Assembly (NCBI RefSeq): GCF_009857835.1
Contig: NZ_WWCL01000004.1
Span: 372,001 to 436,000 of the forward strand
Length of the DNA: 64,000 nucleotides
Source of the DNA: Duganella fentianensis
GTDB lineage: Bacteria; Pseudomonadota; Gammaproteobacteria; Burkholderiales; Burkholderiaceae_D
Reading direction: 5' to 3'
How positions within the stretch are numbered: the first letter of the stretch is position 1; each line of letters starts with the position of its first letter. The notes below the pieces were generated by a model. The model had not been told where the DNA came from. It ran no database searches and saw nothing but the letters and a program-made list of their open reading frames with translations. Made by a program: the position numbers and the translations under genes. Below, piece after piece: positions 42,623 to 54,832 of this stretch.

Positions 42623-43585
42623 ATGGCCAATCTCATACTCTTATTGCAGGAATACGGCGTGCTGATCGTGTTCGGCGTGGTACTCGTCGAGCAGATCGGC
42701 CTGCCCATCCCCGCTTTTCCCATCCTCATCGTGGCGGGCGCTTTTGCCGTGGACGGCGGCATCAGCTGGCCGGCGGCACTGGCCGTCAGTCTGCTGGCCT
42801 GTCTGATCAGCGACTATTTCTGGTTCCGTGCTGGCCGCTATTTCGGCAAGCGTATCCTGCGCCTGCTGTGCCAGATTTCGCTGTCGCCCGATTACTGTGT
42901 GAGCCAGACGGAAGACAATTTCAACCGCTGGGGCCCCAAGGCGCTGGTGGTGGCCAAGTTCATCCCCGGTTTTAACACCATCGCGCCACCGCTGGCCGGC
43001 GCGCTCGGTACCTCGAACGCCACTTTCCTCGGCTTCAGTGTGGCCGGTGCGCTGCTGTGGAGCGGTAGCGGGATCGCGCTGGGCGCGGCCTTCCATACCC
43101 AGATCGATCAGGTGCTGGATATCCTCAACACCATGGGCTCGACGGCACTGATGGTGCTGGGCGGCCTGCTGGTGCTGTTCATCGTCTATAAATATGTGGA
43201 GCGGCGGCGCTTCCGTCAGGCGGTCGATATCGAACGGCTCACGGTGGAGGAACTGAAACGCCTGCTGGCGCAGGGCCACCAGCCCGTGCTGGTGGATGCC
43301 CGTAGCGTGACAGCCCAGCTGCTCGATCCGGCCGTGCCCGGTGCGCTGGCTTACAACGGCGGCGACCCCATCCCCGAACTGGCTGCGCTGGACAAGGATC
43401 ACCCCATCATCGTGTACTGCAGCTGCCCCAATGATGTAACGGCAGCGCAGGTGGCCAAGCATCTGGTCAGCCATGGTTTCCACCGCGCCCGTCCGCTGCT
43501 GGGCGGTCTCGATGCATGGAAGGCGGAATTCGGTGCTGCCCAGGCCGCTGCCGGCAGCACCGGCAACAGCGCCGCGGCACATTAG
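42623..43585 (+). CDS. DedA-family membrane protein fused to a rhodanese domain
   Basis: 320 residues in two parts. Residues 1-205 are a DedA/SNARE-associated membrane protein (VEQIGLPIPAFPILIVAG, RWGPKALVVAKFIPGFNTIAPPLAG) with about five hydrophobic segments. Residues 210-310 form a rhodanese domain (LVDARSVTAQL, then IIVYCSCPND with Cys266 at the active-site loop). DedA proteins are linked to undecaprenyl-phosphate and phospholipid recycling; rhodaneses move sulfane sulfur. The link between the two activities is unknown. It stands alone between the ABC operon and a terminator. Confidence 0.9.
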   Translation: MANLILLLQEYGVLIVFGVVLVEQIGLPIPAFPILIVAGAFAVDGGISWPAALAVSLLACLISDYFWFRAGRYFGKRILRLLCQISLSPDYCVSQTEDNFNRWGPKALVVAKFIPGFNTIAPPLAGALGTSNATFLGFSVAGALLWSGSGIALGAAFHTQIDQVLDILNTMGSTALMVLGGLLVLFIVYKYVERRRFRQAVDIERLTVEELKRLLAQGHQPVLVDARSVTAQLLDPAVPGALAYNGGDPIPELAALDKDHPIIVYCSCPNDVTAAQVAKHLVSHGFHRARPLLGGLDAWKAEFGAAQAAAGSTGNSAAAH

Positions 43586-43671
43586 GCCGGGCCCGCACGT
43601 CGCGTTCTGTTCGTAGTACCCATGCACTTGCCGCGTCAGTGGCAGCCCCCCCGTTTCCGTTTGCCCGACTC

Positions 43672-43702
43672 TACCCGCGCTTTTGTCGCGGGTATTTTTT
43701 TT
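43672..43702 (+). terminator. Terminator after the DedA-rhodanese gene
   Basis: TACCCGCG (43672-43679) pairs with CGCGGGTA (43687-43694), followed by eight T residues. Confidence 0.85.
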
Positions 43703-43743
43703 GCTGCACCCTCTTTCTGTGGGGAACTCCCGTTCAGGCTGAA

Positions 43744-43822
43744 GTAGTAGTCATACTACGTAAAAAATATCTCGGATCGTGGTTTTATGTGGCAAGACAG
43801 AGTTATGTGTACTAAAACTACA
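43744..43822. promoter_or_regulatory. Two palindromes upstream of glk (HexR-like)
   Basis: GTAGTA-GTCA-TACTAC (43744-43759) is a perfect inverted repeat. TGTACTAAAACTACA (43808-43822) matches the HexR consensus TGTAATTAAATTACA at 12 of 15 positions. Both lie in the 185 bases before the glucokinase-encoding gene. HexR controls central sugar metabolism genes, including glk, in many Proteobacteria; that this site binds HexR is inference. Confidence 0.45.
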
Positions 43823-43886
43823 AAGAATTCTTGCGTCGTACTAGTAAAATACTTTAAGCTTAGGGATCAACTCATTTCGATCTATC

Positions 43887-44912
43887 ATGACAGCTCAGTC
43901 CCTACAAACGCCTCCCATTCAGACCACTGCGATTGCCAGTGGCCCGCGTCTGCTGGCGGACATCGGTGGTACCAATGCGCGCTTTGCACTGGAAACTGCT
44001 GCGGGCAAGATAGAAGCGATCGAAGTGCTGGCGTGCGCTGCATACCCGACCCTGGCCGCCGCCCTGGTCGCGTATCTGGCGATGCCCGCCGTGGCGGCGA
44101 CCGGCATGACCGGTATCCGTCACGGCGCCATCGCCATCGCCAACCCCGTCACGGGTGACATGGTGCGCATGACCAACCACCACTGGGAATTCTCGATCGA
44201 AGCGTTGCGCCGCGAAGTGAATTTCGAAACGCTGGTGGTGGTGAATGACTTCACCGCGCTGGCCCGTTCGCTGCCGCAGCTGTCGGCTAGCCAGAAGCAT
44301 CAGGTGGGTGGCGGTGTAGCGGTCGAAGGCGCGCCGCTGGGGCTAGTGGGCGCCGGTACGGGCCTCGGCGTCTCCGGTCTGATTCCCGGCAAGGATGGCT
44401 GGACCGCCTTGCTCAGCGAAGGTGGCCATGTGACTTTTGCACCGGCCAATGCGCTGGAAGTGGCCATCCTGCAGTACGCATGGAAGGAATTCGAACACGT
44501 CTCCGCCGAACGCCTGATTTCCGGCGTGGGCATAGAACTGATCTACCGCGCACTGGCGCACCATACGGATATGCCGGCCGAGCCGCTGGCGGCCGCCGAA
44601 ATTTCGCGCCGCGCACTGGCAGGCGAATGCACGCTGTGCGATGAAACCATCGAAGCCTTCTGCTGCATGCTGGGCACCGTAGCCAGCAATCTGGCCATTA
44701 CGCTGGGGGCGCAGGGCGGTATTTATATAGGCGGTGGCATCGTGCCCAAGCTGGGCGCGCGTTTCGACCGCTCCGGCTTCCGTGCCCGCTTCGAAGCCAA
44801 GGGCCGTTTCGGCAACTATCTGGCGCAGGTACCGACCTGGGTGATTACCGCCGAATATCCGGCATTTGTTGGTGTTTCGGCAATTCTGGCGGAAAAACTG
44901 GCAGTCGCCTGA
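43887..44912 (+). CDS. glk: Glucokinase
   Basis: ATP-dependent phosphorylation of glucose to glucose-6-phosphate. 341 residues of the bacterial Glk family. The phosphate-binding [15 protein letters not shown] is near the N-terminus, the substrate region is [21 protein letters not shown] and [13 protein letters not shown], and [13 protein letters not shown] and EGGHVTFAP follow. The C-terminal half is complete with no fused HexR domain, unlike the glk-hexR fusions of Ralstonia and Burkholderia. It sits alone between a terminator and scpB. Confidence 0.95.
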   Translation: MTAQSLQTPPIQTTAIASGPRLLADIGGTNARFALETAAGKIEAIEVLACAAYPTLAAALVAYLAMPAVAATGMTGIRHGAIAIANPVTGDMVRMTNHHWEFSIEALRREVNFETLVVVNDFTALARSLPQLSASQKHQVGGGVAVEGAPLGLVGAGTGLGVSGLIPGKDGWTALLSEGGHVTFAPANALEVAILQYAWKEFEHVSAERLISGVGIELIYRALAHHTDMPAEPLAAAEISRRALAGECTLCDETIEAFCCMLGTVASNLAITLGAQGGIYIGGGIVPKLGARFDRSGFRARFEAKGRFGNYLAQVPTWVITAEYPAFVGVSAILAEKLAVA

Positions 44913-45172
44913 GGCGCAGCGAGCGTCTTTCGGCCGATATTTCGCTGGCGCGACATGCGCGTAGTGGCGTTTTATCAGGTACAATTCATCAATCTGTCAG
45001 AAATACTGCTTCTGGTATCCACTGGCATGTCCCTCTGTCCCACCCGGCGCCCGGCGCGGGTGTCGGAAAAAAATAGCTTCAGCGAGTATTCCAGCCGGCA
45101 GCGTTGCGCTGCCCCGCCTCACTGAATGTGATTGATTTCTTTCTTGCATGAAAATGCAACCACAAGATAGCT

Positions 45173-45859
45173 ATGGATACAGCTGAGGCTAAACGAGTCC
45201 TCGAAACGGCTTTGCTATGCGCCCAGGAGCCTTTGTCGATCCACAGTTTGAAAAAACTGTATGTCGAAGTCGATGATCAGGGGCGGCCACGTGGTCCCGG
45301 TATCGGGGCGGACACAATCAAGGAAATGCTGGAAGAATTAAGGCAGGACTGGACCGGCCGCGGTATCGAGGTGGTCAGTCTGGCGACGGGATGGCGCTTC
45401 CAGAGCCGTCCGGAAATGCGTTTGTATCTGGATAGATTAAATCCGGAAAAACCGCCTAAATACACGCGGGCAACGCTGGAAACGCTGGCGATTATCGCTT
45501 ACCGCCAGCCGGTAACGCGCGGCGACATCGAGGAAATCCGCGGTGTGGCCGTCAACTCGCAGACCATCAAGATGCTGGAAGACCGTGGCTGGGTGGATGT
45601 GGTGGGCTACCGCGATGTAGTGGGCCGGCCAGCGTTGCTGGGCACGACCAAGCAGTTTCTTGATGACCTGGGACTCAATTCGCTGTCCCAGCTGCCACCG
45701 TTGCAGCAAATTAGCGAACAGCAGGGTAATGGTCCGGATCTGGAAGCACTGGAAGCGGCCCTGCAGGATAACTTTGATAAAGCGGCGCAGAGCGCCGTCG
45801 CTGCCGATGTAACGGTTGACGCTGAGCACAACCCAGAAACGAATAATGAACAAACCTAA
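45173..45859 (+). CDS. scpB: SMC-Scp complex subunit ScpB
   Basis: Kleisin-interacting subunit of the condensin-like SMC-ScpAB complex used in chromosome segregation. 228 residues containing two winged-helix domains: [26 protein letters not shown] and the signature [28 protein letters not shown], then [22 protein letters not shown]. scpA is not adjacent here. Its 3' end overlaps the rluB start by 14 bases, so rluB is probably translationally coupled to it; this pairing of scpB with rluB is usual in Proteobacteria. Confidence 0.94.
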   Translation: MDTAEAKRVLETALLCAQEPLSIHSLKKLYVEVDDQGRPRGPGIGADTIKEMLEELRQDWTGRGIEVVSLATGWRFQSRPEMRLYLDRLNPEKPPKYTRATLETLAIIAYRQPVTRGDIEEIRGVAVNSQTIKMLEDRGWVDVVGYRDVVGRPALLGTTKQFLDDLGLNSLSQLPPLQQISEQQGNGPDLEALEAALQDNFDKAAQSAVAADVTVDAEHNPETNNEQT

Positions 45860-47981
45860 TTCCCCAGAGACAGTCCAAGACGTCGCGCCGGCAGCAGCCG
45901 TCGCCAAGCCTAAGCGCCGCACCAAGGCGCAGATCGAAGCCGATGCTGCCGCAGCAGCGGATGGTGCAGCGCCTGCTGCCAAGCCGCGCCGTACCGCCAA
46001 GGCCAAGGCCGAAGGTGGTACCGACAGCGCAGTGGTAGCCAGTGCTGGTGCCGCAGCGGCGTCCGAAGCGGCTGCTCCGGTGAAGAAAACCCGTGCCAAG
46101 GCAGCGCCAGTAGCCGCAGAAGGCGGCGAAGCCGCACCGGCCAAGGCGCCGCGTGCACGCAAGCCTGCTGCCAAAGCTGCTGCGCCTGTCGCCGGCGATA
46201 CATCGGCACCGGCCGCCGTGGCTGCGGCTGCGCCAACTGCTTCGGCTGCTGCAGCGAGCGAAGCGCCGGCGAGTGCCGCTGGTGCACAAGCGGATGCCGC
46301 GCCGGCCGGCCGTGGTCCGCGTGCACCGCGCGGCCCGCGCCAGATGCGTGAACAGCGCGCCGTACGTCAGGCCCAGCAGGCGCAGGCACAGGCAGAAAAA
46401 GTACAGGCCGCTGGTGGCGAAGCCGTGGCGGAAGTGGTTGCAGTCGAGGCGCCTGCCGCCCAGTCTGCCAAGGAAGGCGGCAAGCCACGTCACGAGCGCG
46501 GCGAGCAGCGTAACAACAACCGTAACGGTCGCAAGGGCAAGCACGGCAAGCAGCGCGGTCAGCAAGGTGCCGGCGCCAAGGCCAATGATGCCGACGCAGC
46601 TTTCTCCTACGTGACTTCGGATGCCTTCGATAGCGACGAGCCAGTCAAGGGCCGTCAGCAGCAGAAGGCCGTGCGCCGCGATCTGACGGCGGACGACGAT
46701 GCGCCCAAGCTGCACAAGGTGCTGGCCGAAGCGGGTCTGGGTTCGCGCCGCGACATGGAAGAACTGATCGTAGCGGGCCGCGTGTCCGTCAACGGCGAGC
46801 CGGCCCATATCGGCCAGCGCATTTTGCCGACCGACGCGGTGCGTCTGAACGGCAAGCTGATCCAGCGCCGCGTCAGCAAGAAGCCGCCACGCGTGCTGAT
46901 CTACCATAAACCGGCCGGCGAAATCGTCTCGATGGACGATCCGGAAGGTCGTCCATCCGTATTCGACCGCCTGCCGACCATGAAGGCCGGTAAGTGGCTG
47001 GCCGTAGGCCGCCTGGACTTTAATACCGAAGGTCTGCTGCTGTTCACGACTTCCGGTGATCTGGCTAACCGCCTGATGCACCCGCGCTACTCGATCGACC
47101 GCGAATACGCCGTGCGTACGCTGGGCGTGCTGGAAGAGGGCATGCGCCAGAAACTGCTGGCCGGCGTCGAACTGGAAGACGGTCTGGCGCAGTTCTCCAA
47201 AATCGCTGATGGCGGCGGCGAAGGCATCAACAAATGGTACCGCGTAATTATCGGCGAAGGCCGTAACCGCGAGGTGCGCCGTATGTTCGAAGCCATCGGC
47301 CTGACCGTGTCGCGCCTGATCCGTACCCGCTACGGCGCCATGACGCTGCCGAGCAGCCTGAAACGCGGCCGCTGGGAAGAGCTGGAAGAAAACGCCGTGC
47401 GCGCCATGATGTCGGCCTACGGCGTCGAGAAAAAAGCCGCTGACGGCGCTGCTGCGCCGGCAGGCCAGCGTGGTGGCAAAGGCCCGCAGCAGGCCAAGCC
47501 AGCCCAGAACAAGGGTCCGGAAAAGCGTCCGCAGCGCGGCCGTGGCGCCGAGCGCGACGATCTGGACGACGATTATGACGACGAAGACGAGCATAACTTC
47601 AACCGTGCCGATCTGAGCAACGCCAATGCGCTGCCATTCGCCAAACCGGCCCGTTCCGGCGGCCGTGGCGGTAATGGTGGTGGCAACGGCAATGGCCGTG
47701 GCGGCCAGAGCTCGGGCCGTCCGGGTGGTCGTCCGCAGGGCATCGGCGCCTACGCCGGTGGCCGTCCGCTGGGCGAAGCACCGGCTCCGCGTGCGCAAGG
47801 TCAAGGCCGTGGCCAGGGGCAGGGCGGCGGCAAAGGTGGTAAAGGCGGCAATAAAGGCCCGCGTCAGCCCGATCCGCTGCAAACCACCTTCGGTTTTGCC
47901 AGCGCGGGTGCGCCGCGCCGTGGTCAGGAGTCGCGCGGCGGCGCCAGCGGCCATGGCATGCCGCGCCGTCGCAAAGGCTGA
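45846..47981 (+). CDS. rluB: 23S rRNA pseudouridine(2605) synthase with long disordered arms
   Basis: About 711 residues against ~290 in Escherichia coli. The catalytic core lies in residues about 280-530. The S4 RNA-binding domain is [35 protein letters not shown] and the synthase domain has [19 protein letters not shown] with catalytic Asp391. The N-terminal arm (about 1-270) is Ala/Lys/Pro-rich and the C-terminal arm (about 545-711) is Gly/Arg-rich with an acidic stretch ([12 protein letters not shown]). These arms are low-complexity and probably disordered, and may bind RNA. ATG 45846 is used; an in-frame TTG at 45816 lies inside scpB. Confidence 0.92.
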   Translation: MNKPNSPETVQDVAPAAAVAKPKRRTKAQIEADAAAAADGAAPAAKPRRTAKAKAEGGTDSAVVASAGAAAASEAAAPVKKTRAKAAPVAAEGGEAAPAKAPRARKPAAKAAAPVAGDTSAPAAVAAAAPTASAAAASEAPASAAGAQADAAPAGRGPRAPRGPRQMREQRAVRQAQQAQAQAEKVQAAGGEAVAEVVAVEAPAAQSAKEGGKPRHERGEQRNNNRNGRKGKHGKQRGQQGAGAKANDADAAFSYVTSDAFDSDEPVKGRQQQKAVRRDLTADDDAPKLHKVLAEAGLGSRRDMEELIVAGRVSVNGEPAHIGQRILPTDAVRLNGKLIQRRVSKKPPRVLIYHKPAGEIVSMDDPEGRPSVFDRLPTMKAGKWLAVGRLDFNTEGLLLFTTSGDLANRLMHPRYSIDREYAVRTLGVLEEGMRQKLLAGVELEDGLAQFSKIADGGGEGINKWYRVIIGEGRNREVRRMFEAIGLTVSRLIRTRYGAMTLPSSLKRGRWEELEENAVRAMMSAYGVEKKAADGAAAPAGQRGGKGPQQAKPAQNKGPEKRPQRGRGAERDDLDDDYDDEDEHNFNRADLSNANALPFAKPARSGGRGGNGGGNGNGRGGQSSGRPGGRPQGIGAYAGGRPLGEAPAPRAQGQGRGQGQGGGKGGKGGNKGPRQPDPLQTTFGFASAGAPRRGQESRGGASGHGMPRRRKG

Positions 47982-48076
47982 TACTGAGTCTGCCGGAACG
48001 GTGTCAAAACCCGCTCCGGCACGGCTAGATGCCGCTTGTAACGCACATTTAGCCTGATTTTGCACGGAAGCCGTTA

Positions 48077-48105
48077 TTGCGGTGCAGTGCGGATCAGGTT
48101 ATAAT
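48077..48105 (+). promoter_or_regulatory. Sigma-70 promoter of the rimP-nusA-infB operon
   Basis: TTGCGG (48077-48082), 17 bases, then a perfect TATAAT (48100-48105). Transcription would begin near 48112, giving a leader of about 155 bases before rimP. Confidence 0.7.
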
Positions 48106-48111
48106 GAGCAG

Positions 48112-48202
48112 CCTAATAAAAGTTCGTTGCAGTGCATCCTGTAACAGCGCTTTCATCTGGCTAGGTAGTACAAGAAGATGGGCAGATGCCCATTTTTTTT
48201 TT
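48112..48202 (+). ncRNA. rimP leader with premature terminator
   Basis: A leader of about 90 bases ends in the intrinsic terminator ATGGGC (48178-48183) paired with GCCCAT (48188-48193) followed by ten T residues, 65 bases before the rimP start. RNA polymerase must read through it to express rimP-nusA-infB. Premature terminators have been proposed upstream of rimP in gammaproteobacteria. Autoregulation through NusA, itself encoded in the operon, is a plausible but unproven mechanism. The leader could alternatively be released as a small RNA. Confidence 0.6.
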
Positions 48203-48242
48203 GGTGAACCGTTTTGAATGGTCTATTTTTAGCAAGTTGTAA

Positions 48243-50317
<2,075 letters not shown>

Positions 50318-50363
50318 TTTGAGTATCTTTATCATCTCCGCGACACATAGAAAAGAGGACTGA

Positions 50364-53213
50364 ATGGCGAGTAACAACGTAGCCCAATTTGCCACCGAAC
50401 TGAAGATGCCTGCAGATTTGCTGCTGACGCAGCTGCGTTCTGCCGGCGTCGAGAAAAGTTCGACGTCAGATCCATTGTCGAAAGATGATAAGGATAAGCT
50501 GCTGGAACACCTGCGCCGTACCCACGGCGCCTCGGGTGAAACCGAGAAGAAGAAGATTACGCTGACGCGCAAAGAGACCACCGAAATCAAGCAGGCCGAT
50601 GCCAATGGCAAGGCCCGCACGATTCAGGTCGCCGTCAAGAAAGTGCGTACCTTCGTACAGCGCGACGAACCTGTCACCACCACCGCCGCAGCGCCTGCTG
50701 CGCCGGTGATCGACGCGGCGGAAGTCGCCCGTCGCGAAGAAGAAGCGCGCAAACAGGCGGAGCTGATCGCGCGTCAGGAAGCGGAACTGCGCGAGAAGCA
50801 GGAACGTCTGGCCAAGCTGGAATCGGAAAAAGCAGCACAGGCGAAAGCCACTGCCGAAGCCGAAGCCAAGGCCAAGAAAGATGCTGAAGCCGAAGCCAAG
50901 AAAGCTGCGGCCCAGGCTGCTGCTGCCCCAGCCGTGAACGATGCGGCCGAGCAGGAGAAGAAAAAAGCGGCCGCTGAAGAAGCCCGCAAGAAAGCCGAAC
51001 TGGCTGCCAAGGAAGCGGCTGAAAAAGCTGATGCGACCGAACGCGCCCGTAAGGCCGTAGCGGACGAAGTGGCCCAGATTAAAGCCATGATGAACGCGCC
51101 ACGCCGCGCCATCAAAGCGCCTGAGCCTGCACCGGCTGCGGTCAAGCCGAAAGCAGCGGAAGGTACGCTGCACAAGCCGGCGACCACGCCAGCGGCTGCG
51201 GCCAAGCCGGGCGACAAGCCAGCCGACAAGAAAGCCGGCGGCAACGACAAGAAATCCATCAAGTCGGCCAATGTGGCTTCGACCTGGAATGACGACGCGC
51301 GCAAGCGTGGCGCACCAGGTGGTAGCAAAGGCCGTGGCGCCGGTGCCGGCGCAGCCAGCACGGGCCGCGACAGCTGGCGCGGTGGCAAGGGCGGCGGTCG
51401 CCGTAATGCCCATGCGGAAGAGCGCGAAAGCAACTTCCAGGCACCGACCGAAGCTGTCGTCAAAGACGTCTACGTTCCGGAAACCATCACTGTGGCCGAG
51501 CTGGCTCACAAGATGTCCGTGAAAGCGTCGGAAGTGATTAAACAGCTGATGAAGCTGGGTCAGATGTGCACCATCAATCAGGTGCTGGACCAGGAAACGG
51601 CCATGATTCTGGTCGAAGAAATGGGCCACAAAGCCTTCGCAGCCGAGATCGACGATCCGGAAGCACTGCTGGCAGATCAGGGTGAGCACGCTCACTTCGA
51701 ATCCGTGCCGCGTGCACCAGTGGTTACCGTGATGGGTCACGTTGACCACGGTAAGACCTCGCTGCTGGACTACATCCGTCGCGCCAAAGTGGCCTCGGGT
51801 GAAGCGGGCGGCATTACCCAGCACATCGGTGCCTACCACGTGGAAACCCCGCGCGGCATCATCACCTTCCTCGATACCCCGGGTCACGAAGCGTTTACCG
51901 CCATGCGTGCCCGTGGTGCCAAGGCCACCGACATCGTGATTCTGGTGGTAGCAGCCGACGACGGCGTGATGCCGCAGACCAAGGAAGCGATTTCGCACGC
52001 CAAGGCTGCCGGTGTACCGCTGGTGGTAGCGATCAATAAGATCGATAAACCGGGCGGCAACGTGGATCGCGTGACGCAGGAACTGGTGGCCGAACAGGTT
52101 GTGCCGGAAGAATACGGTGGCGATTCGCCATTCGTGCCAGTGTCGGCGAAAACCGGTGCCGGTATCGATGCGCTGCTGGAACAGGTACTGCTGCAAGCTG
52201 AAGTGCTGGAACTGAAAGCACCGGTGGAAGCACCGGCCCGCGGTCTGGTGGTTGAAGGCCGTCTGGATAAAGGTAAGGGTCCGGTTGCCACCATACTGGT
52301 GCAGTCGGGTACGCTGAAGCGCGGCGACGTGATTCTGGCTGGCTCCTCGTATGGCCGTGTACGTGCCATGCTGGACGAAAACGGCAAGCCTATCGGCGAA
52401 GCCGGTCCTTCGATCCCGGTTGAAATTCAAGGTCTGACCGAAGTGCCGCAAGCCGGTGAAGAAGTCATGGTCATGGCTGACGAGCGTAAAGCCCGTGAGA
52501 TCGGTCTGTTCCGTCAAGGTAAGTTCCGCGACGTGAAACTGGCCAAGCAGCAAGCTGCGAAACTGGAAAACATGTTCGACCAGATGGCCGAAGGCGAAGT
52601 GAAGAACCTGCCGATGATCATCAAGACCGACGTGCAGGGTTCGCAGGAAGCGCTGGTTGGCTCGCTGCAGAAACTGTCGACCTCGGAAGTGCGCGTACAA
52701 GTGGTGCACGCTGCAGTCGGCGGCATTACCGAATCGGACGTCAATCTGGCCGTGGCATCGAAAGCCATCATCATCGGCTTCAACGCCCGTGCCGATGCAC
52801 AGGCACGCAAGCTGGCCGAGTCGAACGGCGTGGATATTCGCTACTACAACATCATCTACGATGCGATTGAAGAAGTGAAAGCCGCCATGTCGGGCATGCT
52901 GGCACCGGAAAAACGCGAAACCGTTACCGGTCAGGTGGAAGTACGTCAGGTCATCATGGTGTCCAAAGTGGGCGCGATTGCCGGCTGTCTGGTTACCGAT
53001 GGTGTCGTCAAGCGTACCTCGTCGGTCCGTCTGCTGCGCAACAACATCGTGGTGTGGAGCGGCGAGATCGACTCGCTCAAACGCTTCAAGGACGATGCGA
53101 AAGAAGTTCGCGCCGGTCTGGAGTGCGGCCTGTCGCTGAAGAACTACAACGACATTCAAGTGGGTGACTCGCTGGAAGTGTTCGAAGTTCAGGAAATCGC
53201 TCGTACGCTGTAA
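50364..53213 (+). CDS. infB: Translation initiation factor IF-2
   Basis: GTPase that brings initiator tRNA to the 30S subunit. 949 residues. The N-terminal IF2-N fold is [21 protein letters not shown] long Ala/Lys/Glu-rich linker (about 110-340) probably forms extended charged helices, and a second IF2-N module ([20 protein letters not shown]) follows. The G domain, from about residue 452, has [21 protein letters not shown] and SAK. C-terminal domains III and IV end the chain. Lower expression-biased in the linker, strongly biased in the G domain. It is followed by a perfect intercistronic stem-loop (53238-53269). Confidence 0.98.
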   Translation: MASNNVAQFATELKMPADLLLTQLRSAGVEKSSTSDPLSKDDKDKLLEHLRRTHGASGETEKKKITLTRKETTEIKQADANGKARTIQVAVKKVRTFVQRDEPVTTTAAAPAAPVIDAAEVARREEEARKQAELIARQEAELREKQERLAKLESEKAAQAKATAEAEAKAKKDAEAEAKKAAAQAAAAPAVNDAAEQEKKKAAAEEARKKAELAAKEAAEKADATERARKAVADEVAQIKAMMNAPRRAIKAPEPAPAAVKPKAAEGTLHKPATTPAAAAKPGDKPADKKAGGNDKKSIKSANVASTWNDDARKRGAPGGSKGRGAGAGAASTGRDSWRGGKGGGRRNAHAEERESNFQAPTEAVVKDVYVPETITVAELAHKMSVKASEVIKQLMKLGQMCTINQVLDQETAMILVEEMGHKAFAAEIDDPEALLADQGEHAHFESVPRAPVVTVMGHVDHGKTSLLDYIRRAKVASGEAGGITQHIGAYHVETPRGIITFLDTPGHEAFTAMRARGAKATDIVILVVAADDGVMPQTKEAISHAKAAGVPLVVAINKIDKPGGNVDRVTQELVAEQVVPEEYGGDSPFVPVSAKTGAGIDALLEQVLLQAEVLELKAPVEAPARGLVVEGRLDKGKGPVATILVQSGTLKRGDVILAGSSYGRVRAMLDENGKPIGEAGPSIPVEIQGLTEVPQAGEEVMVMADERKAREIGLFRQGKFRDVKLAKQQAAKLENMFDQMAEGEVKNLPMIIKTDVQGSQEALVGSLQKLSTSEVRVQVVHAAVGGITESDVNLAVASKAIIIGFNARADAQARKLAESNGVDIRYYNIIYDAIEEVKAAMSGMLAPEKRETVTGQVEVRQVIMVSKVGAIAGCLVTDGVVKRTSSVRLLRNNIVVWSGEIDSLKRFKDDAKEVRAGLECGLSLKNYNDIQVGDSLEVFEVQEIARTL

Positions 53214-53237
53214 TCCGCGCACCGGGCAGTACTGGTA

Positions 53238-53269
53238 AAGTGGACGGGGGCAAACGCTCCCGTCCACTT
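53238..53269 (+). promoter_or_regulatory. Intercistronic stem-loop infB-rbfA
   Basis: AAGTGGACGGG (53238-53248) pairs with CCCGTCCACTT (53259-53269) across a ten-base loop. There is no T run after it, so it more likely marks an mRNA-processing or stability stem than a terminator. Confidence 0.6.
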
Positions 53270-53287
53270 GCCGTTTATGGAATCATC

Positions 53288-53710
53288 ATGGCAAAACATA
53301 GCAAAACCATCCCACAGCGCGGTCAGCGCGTGGCCGACCAGATCCAGCGCGATCTGTCGGAAATCATCGCTTTCGAACTGAAGGACCCGCGCATCGGCAT
53401 GGTCACGCTGACCGAAGTGCAGCTGACGCCTGATTACGCGCACGCCAAAATTTTCTTCACCCTGCTGAAAGACAGCAAAGAGCAGGTGAAACAGACGCTG
53501 GACGGTCTGACTGCTGCGGCCGGTTTCATGCGCAACCTGCTGGGCAAGCGTCTGCACATCCATACGCTGCCGGCGCTGCACTTCGTGCACGATATGTCCA
53601 CCTCGCGCGGCATGGAACTGTCGGCTCTGATCGATCAGGCCAACAGCACCCGTTCGCTCGATGATGAAGGCGATGCTGCTGCCAAGGGCGATCAAGCCGC
53701 TAGCGAATAA
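53288..53710 (+). CDS. rbfA: Ribosome-binding factor A
   Basis: 30S maturation factor needed for cold adaptation and 16S rRNA processing. 140 residues with a KH-like fold: [49 protein letters not shown] and [22 protein letters not shown]-terminal acidic tail ([11 protein letters not shown]) follows. ATG 53288 is chosen, as a longer frame from 53240 lies in the intercistronic stem. truB follows 12 bases after the stop. Confidence 0.94.
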   Translation: MAKHSKTIPQRGQRVADQIQRDLSEIIAFELKDPRIGMVTLTEVQLTPDYAHAKIFFTLLKDSKEQVKQTLDGLTAAAGFMRNLLGKRLHIHTLPALHFVHDMSTSRGMELSALIDQANSTRSLDDEGDAAAKGDQAASE

Positions 53711-53722
53711 GCCGTCGTTGCA

Positions 53723-54643
53723 ATGAAACCTACGTCTCCGAAAAAAGTCCGCGATCTGGTGGACGGCGTGCTGCTGCTCGATAAACCGGTGGGTTTTTCC
53801 AGCAACGATGCGCTGATCAAAGCCAAGCGCATCCTCAACGCCAAGAAGGCCGGCCATACCGGCACGCTCGATCCGTTTGCCACCGGCCTGCTACCGCTGT
53901 GCTTCGGCGAAGCCACCAAGTTCTCGCAGGACTTGCTGGAAGCCGACAAGACTTATGAAACCACCGTCCATCTGGGCGTGACCACCGATACCGGTGATAC
54001 GGAAGGTGCGGTGATCGACACCCGTCCCGTGGCGGTAACGCTGGAGCAGATCGAAGCCGTGCTGGCGCAGTTCCGTGGCCCTATCGCGCAGGTGCCGCCC
54101 ATGCATTCGGCGCTCAAGCGCGACGGCAAGCCGCTGTACGAGTACGCGCGTGCCGGCATTACGCTGGAACGCGAAGCGCGCAATGTGGTGATCCATGAAC
54201 TGAAGCTGGTGTCGTATGAAGCACCGTTCCTGAAACTGGTGGTCACCTGCAGCAAGGGCACGTATATCCGCGTGCTGGGGCAGGACATCGGTGAGGCACT
54301 GGGTACGGGCGCACACCTGCAGGCCTTGCGCCGCACGCAGGTGGGTGCACTGACCACGGCCGGCATGCTGACGCTGGAAACGCTGGCCGAACATGCGGCG
54401 CCGCTGTCGCTGCTGGCACCCGTCGATGCGCTGCTGTCCAGCTTCCCCGCCGTGCAGCTGACGGCGGAACTGGCCAGGCGCTTCCTCAACGGCCAGCGCC
54501 TCGCACTGGGCAAGGAGCAGATAGCGCTGCCGGCCGAACAGGGCAGGGTACGCGTCTACCTCGATGCCAAGCTGCTGGGCACGGCCCAGCTCGGTGAATA
54601 CCAGATTCTTGCGCCGGAGCGTCTGATCGCTTTTACGCAATAA
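53723..54643 (+). CDS. truB: tRNA pseudouridine(55) synthase TruB
   Basis: Makes pseudouridine 55 in the T-loop of tRNAs. 306 residues with the TruB signature LLLDKPVGFSSNDALIKAKRI, AKKAGHTGTLDPFATGLLPLCFG containing catalytic Asp50, PPMHSALKRDGKPLYEYAR and CSKGTYIRVLGQDIGEALG. A C-terminal PUA-like region follows. Last gene of the rimP operon, with no clear terminator before the typA promoter region. Confidence 0.96.
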   Translation: MKPTSPKKVRDLVDGVLLLDKPVGFSSNDALIKAKRILNAKKAGHTGTLDPFATGLLPLCFGEATKFSQDLLEADKTYETTVHLGVTTDTGDTEGAVIDTRPVAVTLEQIEAVLAQFRGPIAQVPPMHSALKRDGKPLYEYARAGITLEREARNVVIHELKLVSYEAPFLKLVVTCSKGTYIRVLGQDIGEALGTGAHLQALRRTQVGALTTAGMLTLETLAEHAAPLSLLAPVDALLSSFPAVQLTAELARRFLNGQRLALGKEQIALPAEQGRVRVYLDAKLLGTAQLGEYQILAPERLIAFTQ

Positions 54644-54701
54644 ATACCGGGTTAGCCTGTGCCGGCGTGCCGGTCTAGCCCTGTGCAACACAGCCAATTC
54701 G

Positions 54702-54741
54702 GCAACTCTTTGAAAATATTCAGGATTCGGCAAAGAGTTGC
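54702..54741. repeat. Inverted repeat upstream of typA
   Basis: GCAACTCTTTG (54702-54712) and CAAAGAGTTGC (54731-54741) are perfect 11-base arms around an 18-base AT-rich spacer. A TATACT hexamer at 54754-54759 is a possible -10. The repeat could be a repressor site or an RNA hairpin; it has no T tract. Confidence 0.55.
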
Positions 54742-54832
54742 ACCGCACCATGCTATACTACGCGGTTCCAGAAATTGGCACCTCCCGTACATCCTGTACG
54801 AACTCGCAGTTTTTCAGCAAATATAAAAGACC

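Noticed and set aside
45144..45159. TTGCAT-GAAA-ATGCAA hairpin before scpB
   Set aside because: A short AT-rich stem with no T run or other context; probably chance.
44913..45172. Search for a tRNA or small RNA between glk and scpB
   Set aside because: No cloverleaf or T-loop consensus was found; a TACAAT at 44980 may be a weak -10, but the upstream hexamer does not fit.
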